Source of the DNA: Paraburkholderia rhizosphaerae
Lineage (GTDB): Bacteria; Pseudomonadota; Gammaproteobacteria; Burkholderiales; Burkholderiaceae
DNA length: 64,000 bases
NCBI RefSeq assembly: GCF_004366595.1
Contig: NZ_SORE01000021.1
Coordinates: 1-64,000 of the forward strand
Reading direction: 5' to 3'
The translations under genes were made by a program, and so were the position numbers. The notes under the pieces are model-generated. The model had not been told where the DNA came from. It searched no databases and saw only the letters and a list, made by a program, of their open reading frames with translations. Positions 1 through 8,675 of this stretch are shown here, one piece after another (the stretch's first letter is position 1; each line of letters begins with the position of its first letter).

Positions 1-96
1 CTTTACGTTCGCAATGTCCACGCCCGTGTTGTCCGATTTCACGCGCACCTTCACGTTGTAATCGACCACCCTTTTGACTGGCACCAGAATTTTCAA
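1..96 (-). CDS. etfB: Electron transfer flavoprotein beta subunit, 5' end only
   Basis: The reverse strand reads MKILVPVKRVVDYNVKVRVK onward, the characteristic N-terminus of EtfB, and the gene runs off the left edge of the window. EtfB pairs with EtfA to carry electrons from acyl-CoA and other flavin dehydrogenases to ETF-quinone oxidoreductase. The start is a TTG preceded by a strong AGGAGGAG ribosome-binding site seven bases upstream, and no ATG fits the homologous N-terminus. Only 32 codons are visible, so integrity of the rest cannot be judged. etfA is expected beyond the left edge. Confidence 0.9.
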   Translation of the reverse strand, partial: MKILVPVKRVVDYNVKVRVKSDNTGVDIANVK

Positions 97-409
97 GGTT
101 TGGCTCCTCCTGCCTGGTTCGATAGATCGGCGCGAGCGCGGGGCGCGGTGTGCGCGCCCAGACTCGCTGCATGGTTCAACTCTGGCAGAACAGGCGCGTG
201 ATGGGAATTGTCGATTCCTGAAGTGGCCATTAGGCGTGGGCTAATCGGCGGATGAGGACTACTTCGACGAGTGCTGGCCGCGCCAGATTTTTTCCGCGCA
301 TTGACGCGGCGTGGCGTTCCGGAAAAGTTGGACGTTGTCTGAGCAACCTGTGCGACGGTCCGCGATGCGGTTGCACGGTTTGCAGCTTTGGACGTGAATA
401 TCAATCGCG

Positions 410-597
410 TCAAGCACTTGGCATAGCAGTGCGCAGGATGTCCACAGGCTTGTTCAAGCTAACTGTGGATAAGACGGCGCGCCGGCGAAGGCGCGTTGCC
501 GTATTGCGGGCACGGTAGCGAATTCGAGAAACATCAAGCACTTGCGCATGTCATGCGCAGGTTATGCACACCCTTGTCCAGTGAAACTGTTGATAAC
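410..597. repeat. Two diverged 64-bp direct repeats carrying DnaA-box-like sequences
   Basis: Copies lie at 410-473 and 534-597. Both start TCAAGCACTTG, share TGCGCAGG at offset 21, and carry a box pair at the same offsets. Copy 1 has ATGTCCACA (438-446) and TGTGGATAA (464-472, the exact complement of TTATCCACA). Copy 2 has TTATGCACA (562-570) and TGTTGATAA (588-596, complement of TTATCAACA). In each copy the two boxes face each other. They lie in the 660-bp spacer between etfB and a LysR gene; apart from these copies the spacer shows no convincing gene. A role in binding DnaA is inference; no AT-rich unwinding region is evident. Confidence 0.6.
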
Positions 598-757
598 GCG
601 GCGGAGGGTTTGGTCTGTCCTTGCGTTCGATGTTGCGGCCGTCTGGTTGTCTATTCGCGTGTGTTGTGTTCTCCCGGTCGCGACGAACATGCAGACTACA
701 TTCGAAAGATCGCGCTACCATATTCACTCTTCCGCACCCCCTTCCCAAGCATTTTCC

Positions 758-1648
758 ATGCACTTCGACTTCGTCGACCTGAGCCTGATGACCGCGCTTG
801 CGGACACGAAGAACCTCGCGCGCGCCGCGAGCCGCTGCCATCTATCCGCGCCGGCCGCCAGCAACCGCGTCAAAAACCTCGAAGAAGGGCTCGGTTTTCG
901 TCTGCTCTATCGCACGAGCCAGGGCATGACGCTCACCCCCGCCGGTGAAACCTTTGTGCGCCACGCGCGCCTCGTGCTCGAAGAAACCGAGCGTCTTGCC
1001 GCGGACATGCAGGACTACGGCGAAGGCATCAAAGGACACGTGCGCGTGTGGGCCAACACCACCGCAATCAGCGAATTTCTTCCCGCGGTGTTGAGCCAGT
1101 TCCTCCGCGAGCATCAGGACGTCAACATCGAATTGCGTGAAGTGCTAAGCGGCGAGATCGTCAAAGGCCTCACCGAAGGCGCGACCGACATCGGCATTGT
1201 CGCGGGCAACGTCGATACCGGTCACCTGGAAACGCTGCCGTATCGCGACGACCGTCTCGTGCTCGTCACCGCGCCCGATCATCCGCTCGCGCAACGCGAC
1301 GCGGTCGACTTTGCCGAGACGCTCGACGAAGACTTCATCGGGCTGCCAACATCGAGCGCGATTCACTCGTTCATCAACATCGCCGCCGATGCACTCGGGC
1401 GGCGCATCAAGCTGCGCATTCAGGTCGGCAATTTCGAGGCCGCTTGCCGGATGATCGCGGCGGGCGTCGGTATCGGCATCGTGCCGGGCTCCGTCGCGTT
1501 GCGGCACGCAAATACGATGCACATCAAGATTGTCCACCTGAACGACGCATGGGCAGAGCGCAAGCTGAAGATCTGCGTGCGCAGCGTCAAGGACCTACCA
1601 CAATTCTCCCGCGAACTGATCGACATGCTGACCGCCGAAGCAGACTAG
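758..1648 (+). CDS. LysR-family transcriptional regulator
   Basis: This 296-residue protein has the LysR layout. A winged helix-turn-helix lies at about residues 5-65 (AARAASRCHLSAPAASNR-like segment, then RTSQGMTLTPAGE), followed by a periplasmic-binding-like effector domain to the C-terminus. The ATG at 758 is chosen because the reading frame upstream has no family resemblance, although it stays open to 542. It diverges from etfB across the DnaA-box repeat region and is followed 180 bp later by a lipoprotein hydrolase gene on the same strand. Target genes and inducer cannot be told from sequence. Confidence 0.88.
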   Translation: MHFDFVDLSLMTALADTKNLARAASRCHLSAPAASNRVKNLEEGLGFRLLYRTSQGMTLTPAGETFVRHARLVLEETERLAADMQDYGEGIKGHVRVWANTTAISEFLPAVLSQFLREHQDVNIELREVLSGEIVKGLTEGATDIGIVAGNVDTGHLETLPYRDDRLVLVTAPDHPLAQRDAVDFAETLDEDFIGLPTSSAIHSFINIAADALGRRIKLRIQVGNFEAACRMIAAGVGIGIVPGSVALRHANTMHIKIVHLNDAWAERKLKICVRSVKDLPQFSRELIDMLTAEAD

Positions 1649-1828
1649 CCGCTGCAGTGCCGGACCATGCGTCGCAACGAAATACGCTACATTGTTGCCC
1701 GGAATTGCGGGCTTGGCCGACAGCGCGTGCGGGACGCGTGACCGGTTCGGGGTAGCCGTGGCGACACGGAAAGCAGACGCATCATCGGCCGCGATTCCTT
1801 GTGACTGCAACAGAAAAAGGACAGGTCG

Positions 1829-4087
1829 ATGAAAATTACGCAGTGGCTACATCTCATTCCTTTAGTCTTACTAAGCGCGTGCGCTGTCAGTAGTAAGAAA
1901 GGCGCGTCGCCGATGGCGGGCGAACCCGGTGTGATACGGGAATTCCAGGTATTGTCGCAAGCGCCTGCCTATAACGGCGCGACACCGCCGGACGCGGTCG
2001 GCCCGTACGAGGTGATCACCGGAATTGTGCACGGCGAACTCGATCCGGACAGTGCGGCCAATGCGCGCATCGTGAACCTGAAAAACGCACCGGTAAACGC
2101 GCGCGGCTATGTCGAGTATTCGACGGATGTCGTGATCCTCACGCCGCTGCATCCGGTCGACGGCAAACGCGTGGTGTTCTATGACGTTGTCAATCGCGGC
2201 CGCAAGTATGCGCAAGATTATTTTATCGGCGGCAAGGGACCACTCGATTCCGGCGGCGCGCCGGCGTCCACGTTCCCGTCGCTGCTGCGTGACGGTTATA
2301 CGATCGTATGGAGCGGCTGGCAGGGCGACCTGCCGCAAACCGGCAAGAGCACCATCGCGGGTTCCGCGCTGCTCGGTACGCGTTTCCCGGTCGCGACCCG
2401 GCATGATGGCAGCCCGCTTACCGGCTTCACACGTGAGGAGTTCGTGCCCGACTTCGCGGAAGGCGCGCCGACCACCATTGCGCTCAGCTATCCGCCCGCC
2501 GATGCGAACGACAACGCGTCTGCCACGCTGAGCGCGCGGCAATCGTGGCAAGTCGACGACGCGCGCGCGACAAGCCGTGCGTCCGGCAATGAGACGCTCA
2601 CGTATGACGCACCGTCCGTCACGGTGCACGACTGGAAATACGTGCGCAACGAGCAAGGCGGTTACGCAGTGACCTTCACGCCACCCACCGCGGTGCCGGG
2701 TCCGCACGGAACCAGCGTGCCGCCTGACGCGGGCACGATCTACAGCTTCGTCTATCGCGCATCGCAACCGACGGTCAACGGTATCGCGTTCGCAGCGGTG
2801 CGCGATCTGATCTCGTTCCTGCGCTATCAGCCAAGCGATGAAGAGGGCAATCCAAACCCGCTCAACGGCCTGAAGCAAGCACAATGCGCGGGCGCGCATT
2901 GTGCGAACAAGTCGGCGAATTTCGACGTGGCGATCGGCGAAGGCATCTCGCAGTCGGGCCGCTTCATGCGCGACTTCCTGCATCTGGGCTTTAACCAGGA
3001 CGTCGACGGCAAGCGTGTATTCGACGGCATCATGCCGATCGTACCGGCCGCACGCGGCACCTGGACCAATATGGCGTTTTCGCAGCCCGGCCGCTGGTCG
3101 CGCGAGCACGAGGATCACTTCACGCCCGGCTTCCAGTTTCCGTTCGCCTATAACGTAACGACCGATCCGGTCAGCGGGCAGACCGACGGCCTGATGCAGC
3201 AGTGTCTCGCGACGCACACCTGCCCGAAGATCATGCAGATCGACGGTGAATTCGAATGGTGGGGCGGCGGCGCATCACTGGTGGTCACCGACGGTGCCGG
3301 CAAAGATCTGACGCTGCCGCCCGACGTGCGCTACTACCTCGTCTCCGGCACGCGCCATACCGGCGACCAGGGCGTGACGACGGGACTCTTCACCCAACCG
3401 GGCGCAAACAGCGTGTGCGCGCTGCCGAATTCGCCGGTTGCGCTGCGGCCGGTCGTGCGCGCGCTGATTCCGCGGATGGTCGACTGGGTCGCACAGGACA
3501 AGACGCCGCCGCCGTCGCAGTACCCCACTGTTGCACACGCAACCGCTGTGGCACCCACCGTCGCGGCGACCGGCTTTCCGGACCTGTCCGATGTGATGGT
3601 GCCGAACGGTCCTGCCGCGAAGCCGTTGCAGCTACATGTGCAGTTCGGGCTAGTCAATCCGGTGTTCGTCACCGATTACAGCAACGCGGCGCCGGTGGTC
3701 GATACCGCAAAACGCTATACGGTGCTGGTGCCGAAGGACGATCGTAATGGCAACGCGCTAGCGGGCGTGCGCGTGCCCGACCTGCAGGTGCCGCTTGCGA
3801 CTTATACCGGCTGGAGTTATCGCGCGAGTGGCCATGCGGCGGGGGAGAGCTGCCTGTCCGCGGGTTCGGCGATTCCGCTCGCGGTCAACGACGCGGAAAA
3901 GAACGGCGGGCACGATACGCGCGCGTCGCTGGCTTCGCTGTATCACGGCCGCGCGGATTACGTCAGCAAGGTCGCCAACGCCGCGCATCAACTCGTCGAC
4001 GATGGCTACTTACTGCCGGCCGACGCGGATAACCTGTTCGTCGCGAACGCGCGCAAGGTCTCGCCAGCGTTGCTGCCGAGCCCCTGA
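1829..4087 (+). CDS. Alpha/beta-hydrolase domain lipoprotein
   Basis: The 752-residue product begins with a lipoprotein signal peptide ending in the lipobox LLSAC, so it should be exported and lipid-anchored. The body matches the large alpha/beta-hydrolase-domain proteins (Abhydrolase_10 type). A nucleophile-elbow-like GISQSGR lies near residue 375 and a Gly-rich EWWGGGASL near 475. Substrate is unknown; relatives are annotated only as hydrolases. The gene is complete and ends 21 bp from the convergent chemoreceptor gene. The ribosome-binding site is weak (AAAAGGACAG upstream of the ATG). Cellular location is inferred from the lipobox. Confidence 0.8.
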   Translation: MKITQWLHLIPLVLLSACAVSSKKGASPMAGEPGVIREFQVLSQAPAYNGATPPDAVGPYEVITGIVHGELDPDSAANARIVNLKNAPVNARGYVEYSTDVVILTPLHPVDGKRVVFYDVVNRGRKYAQDYFIGGKGPLDSGGAPASTFPSLLRDGYTIVWSGWQGDLPQTGKSTIAGSALLGTRFPVATRHDGSPLTGFTREEFVPDFAEGAPTTIALSYPPADANDNASATLSARQSWQVDDARATSRASGNETLTYDAPSVTVHDWKYVRNEQGGYAVTFTPPTAVPGPHGTSVPPDAGTIYSFVYRASQPTVNGIAFAAVRDLISFLRYQPSDEEGNPNPLNGLKQAQCAGAHCANKSANFDVAIGEGISQSGRFMRDFLHLGFNQDVDGKRVFDGIMPIVPAARGTWTNMAFSQPGRWSREHEDHFTPGFQFPFAYNVTTDPVSGQTDGLMQQCLATHTCPKIMQIDGEFEWWGGGASLVVTDGAGKDLTLPPDVRYYLVSGTRHTGDQGVTTGLFTQPGANSVCALPNSPVALRPVVRALIPRMVDWVAQDKTPPPSQYPTVAHATAVAPTVAATGFPDLSDVMVPNGPAAKPLQLHVQFGLVNPVFVTDYSNAAPVVDTAKRYTVLVPKDDRNGNALAGVRVPDLQVPLATYTGWSYRASGHAAGESCLSAGSAIPLAVNDAEKNGGHDTRASLASLYHGRADYVSKVANAAHQLVDDGYLLPADADNLFVANARKVSPALLPSP

Positions 4088-4108
4088 TACCGCGTGCGTG
4101 CGGCGCGT

Positions 4109-5674
4109 TTAGCCGCGTACGCGGAATACCGACACCGCCTGCGACAGCCGCTGCGTCTGCCCTTCGAGCGACGCAGTGGCGGCCGCCGCCTGCTCGACGA
4201 GCGCCGCGTTCTGCTGCGTGACGAGATCCATCTGCGACACGCTCTGGCCGACCTGGCCGATGCCGGCGCTTTGTTCCTGCGAGGCGGCGGCAATTTCGCT
4301 GATGATGTCGGTCACCTGCTTGACCGAGCGCACCACGTCGGCCATTGTCGTCGCTGCGCGTTCCACTTCGACGTTGCCGTTACTCACGTCCTGCGCGGCG
4401 CCGTGAATCAGCGCCTTGATTTCCTTCGCCGCCGTCGCGCTACGCTGCGCGAGGCTGCGTACTTCCGATGCGACCACCGCGAAGCCGCGGCCGTTCTCGC
4501 CCGCGCGCGCCGCTTCGACGGCTGCGTTCAACGCGAGAATGTTGGTCTGGAACGCGATCCCTTCGATCACCGCGATGATGTCGACGATCTTGTTCGAACT
4601 GCCGGCAATCTTGTGCATCGTCTCGGTGACCTGGCTCACCGCTTCGCCGCCGCGTGTCGCGGTGTCGGATGCACCAATCGCGAGCCGGCTTGCCTGTTGA
4701 GCGTTGTCAGTGTTATGGCGCACCGCGGAGGTCAACTGCTCCATGCTCGATGCAGTGGTTTGCAGCGACGCCGCCTGTTCTTCAGTGCGCGACGACAGAT
4801 CGGTATGGCCGCTTGCAAGCTCGTGCACGCCGGCCTCGATCGAATGCGCGCCCTGGCGCACCGCGGTCACGATGTCGGTGAGGCTCGTCTGCATCGCCCT
4901 CAGCGCGTCGAACAGACGGCCGATCTCATTGCGTGACTCGTGCGCGATCCGCCCGGTCAGATCGCCGCGCGCGACGCGCGACAATTCGTCGACCGCGTCG
5001 GTAAGCGGCTGCACGACCGCGCGGTTCAGCAACTGATAGACAAGCACGATCAGCGCCGCGGCGACGATCAGCGTGCCGCTTACCAGATACACCATCATCT
5101 GATATGAGTCCGCCTTCGCCGCGCGAATTTCCGCCGAATCGGCTTGCACCAGTTTGAAGAAATCTTCTGCGGCGTGGCCGAACGCAGCACTTGTGTCGGT
5201 CATCTCGCGCTCGTTGACCGCTGCATAACGTTTGCCGTCGCCCGCGTGCAACGCGTCGAACAGCGCGTCGAGCGCGGCGGCATGGGCCTTGAACGTATCA
5301 CCGACACGATCGGCCGCGGCGCGGCTCGCATCGCTCCACTTCGGCACCGCCGCAAACGACGCGTAGTTTTGCTTTGCGAGGTCGTAGTAACCGGAGGCGG
5401 CGGCGAGCGCGCCCTGTTCCTCCTTGCTGTCGGCGCCCGCGCCCGATAGCAGCGCGATATACGCACGCGCGAGCGCGCTGCGCGCCCGCAGGTTGTTGAT
5501 ATAGACGTCTTTCAGGCCGATTACTTCGGTATCCTGGACGCTGATCTTCGCCGACGCGGCATTGTTCCGCTGCAGCGACACGATGCTCAGCGCGCCGATG
5601 ATCACAATCAGTGCGCCGAACAGGGCAAGCACGGCCACAAAACCGGCGCGTACCGGGAAATTCTTTAAGCTCAT
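4109..5674 (-). CDS. Methyl-accepting chemotaxis protein
   Basis: The 521-residue protein has the Tar/Tsr layout: an N-terminal membrane helix (about 10-32), a four-helix-bundle ligand region, a second membrane helix (about 190-212), a HAMP domain, and a long cytoplasmic coiled coil. The signalling hairpin contains the conserved tip IAFQTNILALNAAVEAARAG near residues 370-390. It signals to CheA/CheW and controls flagellar rotation. The ligand cannot be predicted. No C-terminal NWETF-type CheR-binding pentapeptide is present. A FliA-like promoter lies about 130 bp upstream, which fits a late flagellar gene. The gene stands alone, with no che genes nearby. Confidence 0.93.
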   Translation of the reverse strand: MSLKNFPVRAGFVAVLALFGALIVIIGALSIVSLQRNNAASAKISVQDTEVIGLKDVYINNLRARSALARAYIALLSGAGADSKEEQGALAAASGYYDLAKQNYASFAAVPKWSDASRAAADRVGDTFKAHAAALDALFDALHAGDGKRYAAVNEREMTDTSAAFGHAAEDFFKLVQADSAEIRAAKADSYQMMVYLVSGTLIVAAALIVLVYQLLNRAVVQPLTDAVDELSRVARGDLTGRIAHESRNEIGRLFDALRAMQTSLTDIVTAVRQGAHSIEAGVHELASGHTDLSSRTEEQAASLQTTASSMEQLTSAVRHNTDNAQQASRLAIGASDTATRGGEAVSQVTETMHKIAGSSNKIVDIIAVIEGIAFQTNILALNAAVEAARAGENGRGFAVVASEVRSLAQRSATAAKEIKALIHGAAQDVSNGNVEVERAATTMADVVRSVKQVTDIISEIAAASQEQSAGIGQVGQSVSQMDLVTQQNAALVEQAAAATASLEGQTQRLSQAVSVFRVRG

Positions 5675-5802
5675 CGCGGTTGATTCCGAGGGTCGATTGC
5701 TGGACCGGCGCGCGCGTCGCGCAACACCGGGGATTCACGTGGGCACGGAAAGCCGGTGGCGCAGCGAGATGCGCAACTGGCGGAGTGCCTGATCACCGCG
5801 GT

Positions 5803-5830
5803 ATATCGGCCGCAATCTGCGGAATCTTGA
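5803..5830 (-). promoter_or_regulatory. Candidate sigma-28 (FliA) promoter for the chemoreceptor gene
   Basis: On the reverse strand TCAAGATT (5830-5823) is followed 12 bases later by GCCGATAT (5810-5803). The enterobacterial FliA consensus is TAAAGTTT-N11-GCCGATAA, so the -10 element matches 7 of 8 bases and the spacer is one base long. Transcription would start near 5795 and give a leader of about 120 nt before the chemoreceptor ATG. Confidence 0.5.
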
Positions 5831-5941
5831 CGAACGTGCGATGTTTACTCAGGTGCGTTTCACAGGGCTGCATGACGCTGGCGGTCATGCCAGGGTTTCT
5901 ACTGGTTTGCGCGAGGCTGTCAGGTCACTAGCATGAGCTAC

Positions 5942-5969
5942 TTGGTCAACTGGTCGACCAGTTGACCAA
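5942..5969. promoter_or_regulatory. Perfect 28-bp palindrome, likely GlcC/FadR-type operator of glcDEF
   Basis: The half-site TTGGTCAACTGGTC (5942-5955) is followed directly by its exact reverse complement. The centre contains TGGTCGACCA, matching the TGGT-N-ACCA style of operator recognised by FadR-subfamily GntR proteins (PdhR, LldR, GlcC). It lies 115 bp upstream of the glcD start codon, and a FadR-type regulator gene lies just after glcF. Binding is inference. The rest of 5675-6084 shows no gene. Confidence 0.7.
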
Positions 5970-6084
5970 TTGAAAGGTTCTAAGTCATGGCGGTGTGCGG
6001 GCGGTTGAAGGTGCGGGCGGCACGTGAGCGCTCCAGAGCGTCCGCGGCACGCGGCGGCATGTCTCGCGGGCCGAAGGAGATGGA

Positions 6085-7584
6085 ATGAGTTACCTGTACG
6101 ACGAGAAGCTCGACGGAGCGCTCGAGTCGCACGATCGGGATACGGTCGTGGCGGAACTGCAGAAGTTGCTGCCGGACCTGCAACTGCTGCATTCACGCGA
6201 AGAAGTGCGTCCCTTCGAATGCGATGGGCTGTCCGCGTATCGCACCGCGCCGATGCTGGTCGCGTTGCCGGAACGCGTCGAACAGGTGCAGGCCATACTG
6301 AAGTATGCGCACACGCGCCGGATTCCGGTGGTCGCGCGCGGCGCGGGTACCGGGCTGTCGGGTGGCGCGATGCCGCTGGAAAAAGGCATCCTGCTCGTAA
6401 TGGCGCGCTTCAACAGGATTGTCGAAATTGACGCGGATGCCGGTATTGCACGCGTGCAACCCGGCGTGCGCAACCTTGCGATCTCGCACGCGGCCGCGCC
6501 TTACGGCCTTTACTACGCGCCTGACCCTTCGTCGCAGATCGCCTGTTCGATCGGCGGCAATGTCGCGGAAAACGCGGGCGGTGTGCACTGCCTGAAATAC
6601 GGGCTGACCGTGCACAACATTCTGCGCGTCGACATGATCACGATTGACGGCGAACGTCTGACGCTCGGCTCCGACGCGCTCGACAGCCCCGGCTTCGATC
6701 TGCTCGCGTTGTTTACCGGCTCGGAGGGCATGCTCGGCGTCGTGACGGAAGTAACCGTCAAGCTGCTGACCAAGCCGCAGAGCGCGAAAGTGCTGCTCGC
6801 CAGCTTCGTTGATGTCGAGAAAGCCGGCGGTGCGGTCGCGAAGATTATCGGCGCGGGGGTGATTCCGGGCGGCCTCGAGATGATGGACAACCTGTCGATT
6901 CGCGCAGCCGAAGACTTTATCAAGGCGGGTTACCCGGTGGACGCGGAAGCGATCCTGCTGTGCGAGCTCGACGGCGCGGAATCGGATGTCGACGAAGATA
7001 TCGCCTGCGTCGATGGCATTCTGCGCGAGTCCGGCGCGACCGATGTGCGGCTTGCGCAAAACGAGGCCCAACGGCAGCGTTTCTGGGCGGGCCGCAAGAA
7101 CGCGTTCCCCGCGGTCGGCCGCATTTCACCCGATTACTACTGCATGGACGGTACGATCCCGCGCCGCGAACTGCCGCGCGTGCTGAAAGGTATCGCCGAT
7201 CTATCGACTGAATACGGCCTGCGAGTCGCGAACGTATTTCATGCAGGCGACGGCAATATGCATCCGCTGATTCTGTTCGATGCGAATGTGCCCGGCGAAA
7301 TGGACCGTGCCGAAGGACTCGGTGCGCGCATTCTCGAGTTGTGTGTCGAGGTCGGCGGCAGCATTACCGGCGAACACGGCGTCGGGCGCGAGAAGATCAA
7401 CCAGATGTGCTCGCAGTTCAATAGCGCCGAGCTGACCGTGTTTCATGCGGTCAAGGCGGCATTCGACGAGTTGGGCCTGTTGAACCCCGGCAAGAACATC
7501 CCGACGCTGCATCGCTGCGCGGAATTCGGCGCGATGCATGTGCATCACGGCGCGTTGCCTTTTCCCGAACTGGAGCGTTTCTGA
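6085..7584 (+). CDS. glcD: Glycolate oxidase subunit GlcD (FAD-linked)
   Basis: The 499-residue protein is full length for GlcD, the catalytic flavoprotein that oxidises glycolate to glyoxylate. FAD-binding PCMH-type motifs are visible: ARGAGTGLSGGAMP near residue 90 and PSSQIACSIGGNVAENAGG near 150. The C-terminal FAD-oxidase domain ends with the family hallmark GEHGVGREK near residue 430. The ATG follows GAAGGAGATGGA, a good ribosome-binding site. It is the first gene of glcDEF and overlaps glcE by one base. Electrons should pass via GlcE and GlcF to the quinone pool. Control by the upstream palindrome and nearby FadR-type regulator is likely. Confidence 0.95.
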   Translation: MSYLYDEKLDGALESHDRDTVVAELQKLLPDLQLLHSREEVRPFECDGLSAYRTAPMLVALPERVEQVQAILKYAHTRRIPVVARGAGTGLSGGAMPLEKGILLVMARFNRIVEIDADAGIARVQPGVRNLAISHAAAPYGLYYAPDPSSQIACSIGGNVAENAGGVHCLKYGLTVHNILRVDMITIDGERLTLGSDALDSPGFDLLALFTGSEGMLGVVTEVTVKLLTKPQSAKVLLASFVDVEKAGGAVAKIIGAGVIPGGLEMMDNLSIRAAEDFIKAGYPVDAEAILLCELDGAESDVDEDIACVDGILRESGATDVRLAQNEAQRQRFWAGRKNAFPAVGRISPDYYCMDGTIPRRELPRVLKGIADLSTEYGLRVANVFHAGDGNMHPLILFDANVPGEMDRAEGLGARILELCVEVGGSITGEHGVGREKINQMCSQFNSAELTVFHAVKAAFDELGLLNPGKNIPTLHRCAEFGAMHVHHGALPFPELERF

Positions 7585-8651
7585 TGCGCCGCGATTTCGA
7601 ATCCGTCGACGACAGCATCCGGCTGATCGACCAGGTCGCTTCGGCGGCGGCGCGGCGCGTGCCGCTGCGCATTCGCGGCGGCGATAGCAAGGTGTCGCTC
7701 GGCCGGCCCGTCGAAGGCGAAGCACTCGATACGCGTGGACACCGCGGCGTGGTGAGCTACGACCCGACCGAACTGGTGATAACCGTGCGCGCCGGAACGC
7801 CGGTAGCGGAACTGAATGCGGTACTCGATGACGCCGGCCAGATGCTGCCATGCGAGCCGCCCGAGTTCGCCGGGCAGGCGACGGTCGGCGGCGCGGTTGC
7901 GAGCGGCCTCTCGGGGCCGCGTCGTCCGTGGGTCGGCGCGGTGCGCGATTTCGTGCTCGGCTGCCGGTTGATCACGAGCGAAGGCAAGTATGTGCGCTTT
8001 GGCGGCGAAGTGATGAAGAACGTCGCCGGCTACGATCTGTCGCGCCTGATGGCCGGTAGCTTCGGTTGTCTCGGCGTGATCGCGGAAGTGTCGTTCAAGG
8101 TGCTGCCGAAACCGCGTGCGCAGTACAGCCTGTGCCACGCGATGAGCGCGGCGGAAGCGCTCGACCGAATCGTCGAGTGGCGTCGGGCGGGTTTACCGGT
8201 TACAGGCGCGTGTCATCTGAACGATGCATTGTATTTGCGCCTCGAAGGCGGCACTGCGTCGGTGCAGTCGGCTGCGCAACGGATCGGCGGCACAGGTATC
8301 GATCCGTCGTTCTGGACCGATCTGCGCGAACAGCGTTTGCGGTTTTTTTCGGACCCTGCGTGTCTTTGGCGCCTGTCGTTGCCCAACGGCGCGAACCTCG
8401 CGGCAGTGCCCGGCGAGGCGGCGCTCGACTGGGGCGGCGCGCAGCGCTGGCTGAAGAGCAACGCGCCGGCCGCGCAGATCCGGCATCTCGCCGAATCCGC
8501 CGGCGGACACGCGACGTGCTTCACGCCCGCAGCGGGCGTCGAACCGTTCCATCCGCTGCCTGCGCCGCTACTGCGCTTTCACAAACAATTGAAACAGAAG
8601 CTCGATCCGCACGGCATCCTCAATCCTGGGCGGATGTACGCCGAACTGTGA
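7584..8651 (+). CDS. glcE: Glycolate oxidase subunit GlcE (FAD-binding)
   Basis: The 355-residue protein is a shorter GlcD paralog with an N-terminal PCMH-type FAD-binding domain. The motifs RIRGGDSK, FAGQATVGGAVASGLSGP and NVAGYDLSRLMAGSFG all fit GlcE. It forms the GlcDEF complex with its neighbours. Its ATG shares one base with the glcD TGA stop, so translation is probably coupled. The C-terminus HGILNPGRMY is typical of the family. Length is normal and no defect was seen. Confidence 0.94.
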   Translation: MRRDFESVDDSIRLIDQVASAAARRVPLRIRGGDSKVSLGRPVEGEALDTRGHRGVVSYDPTELVITVRAGTPVAELNAVLDDAGQMLPCEPPEFAGQATVGGAVASGLSGPRRPWVGAVRDFVLGCRLITSEGKYVRFGGEVMKNVAGYDLSRLMAGSFGCLGVIAEVSFKVLPKPRAQYSLCHAMSAAEALDRIVEWRRAGLPVTGACHLNDALYLRLEGGTASVQSAAQRIGGTGIDPSFWTDLREQRLRFFSDPACLWRLSLPNGANLAAVPGEAALDWGGAQRWLKSNAPAAQIRHLAESAGGHATCFTPAAGVEPFHPLPAPLLRFHKQLKQKLDPHGILNPGRMYAEL

Positions 8652-8675
8652 GCCCCATCGAGAAAGAGAAACAGC

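Noticed and set aside
252..948. Overlapping forward frames in the etfB-LysR spacer (252-518, 496-948)
   Set aside because: Arg/Cys-rich composition, no ribosome-binding site, and overlap with the DnaA-box repeats and the LysR start; they look like chance frames in GC-rich DNA.
1871..3217. Long reverse frame of 448 codons inside the hydrolase gene
   Set aside because: Antisense to a well-supported lipoprotein gene; its Arg/Ala/Val-rich translation resembles no family.
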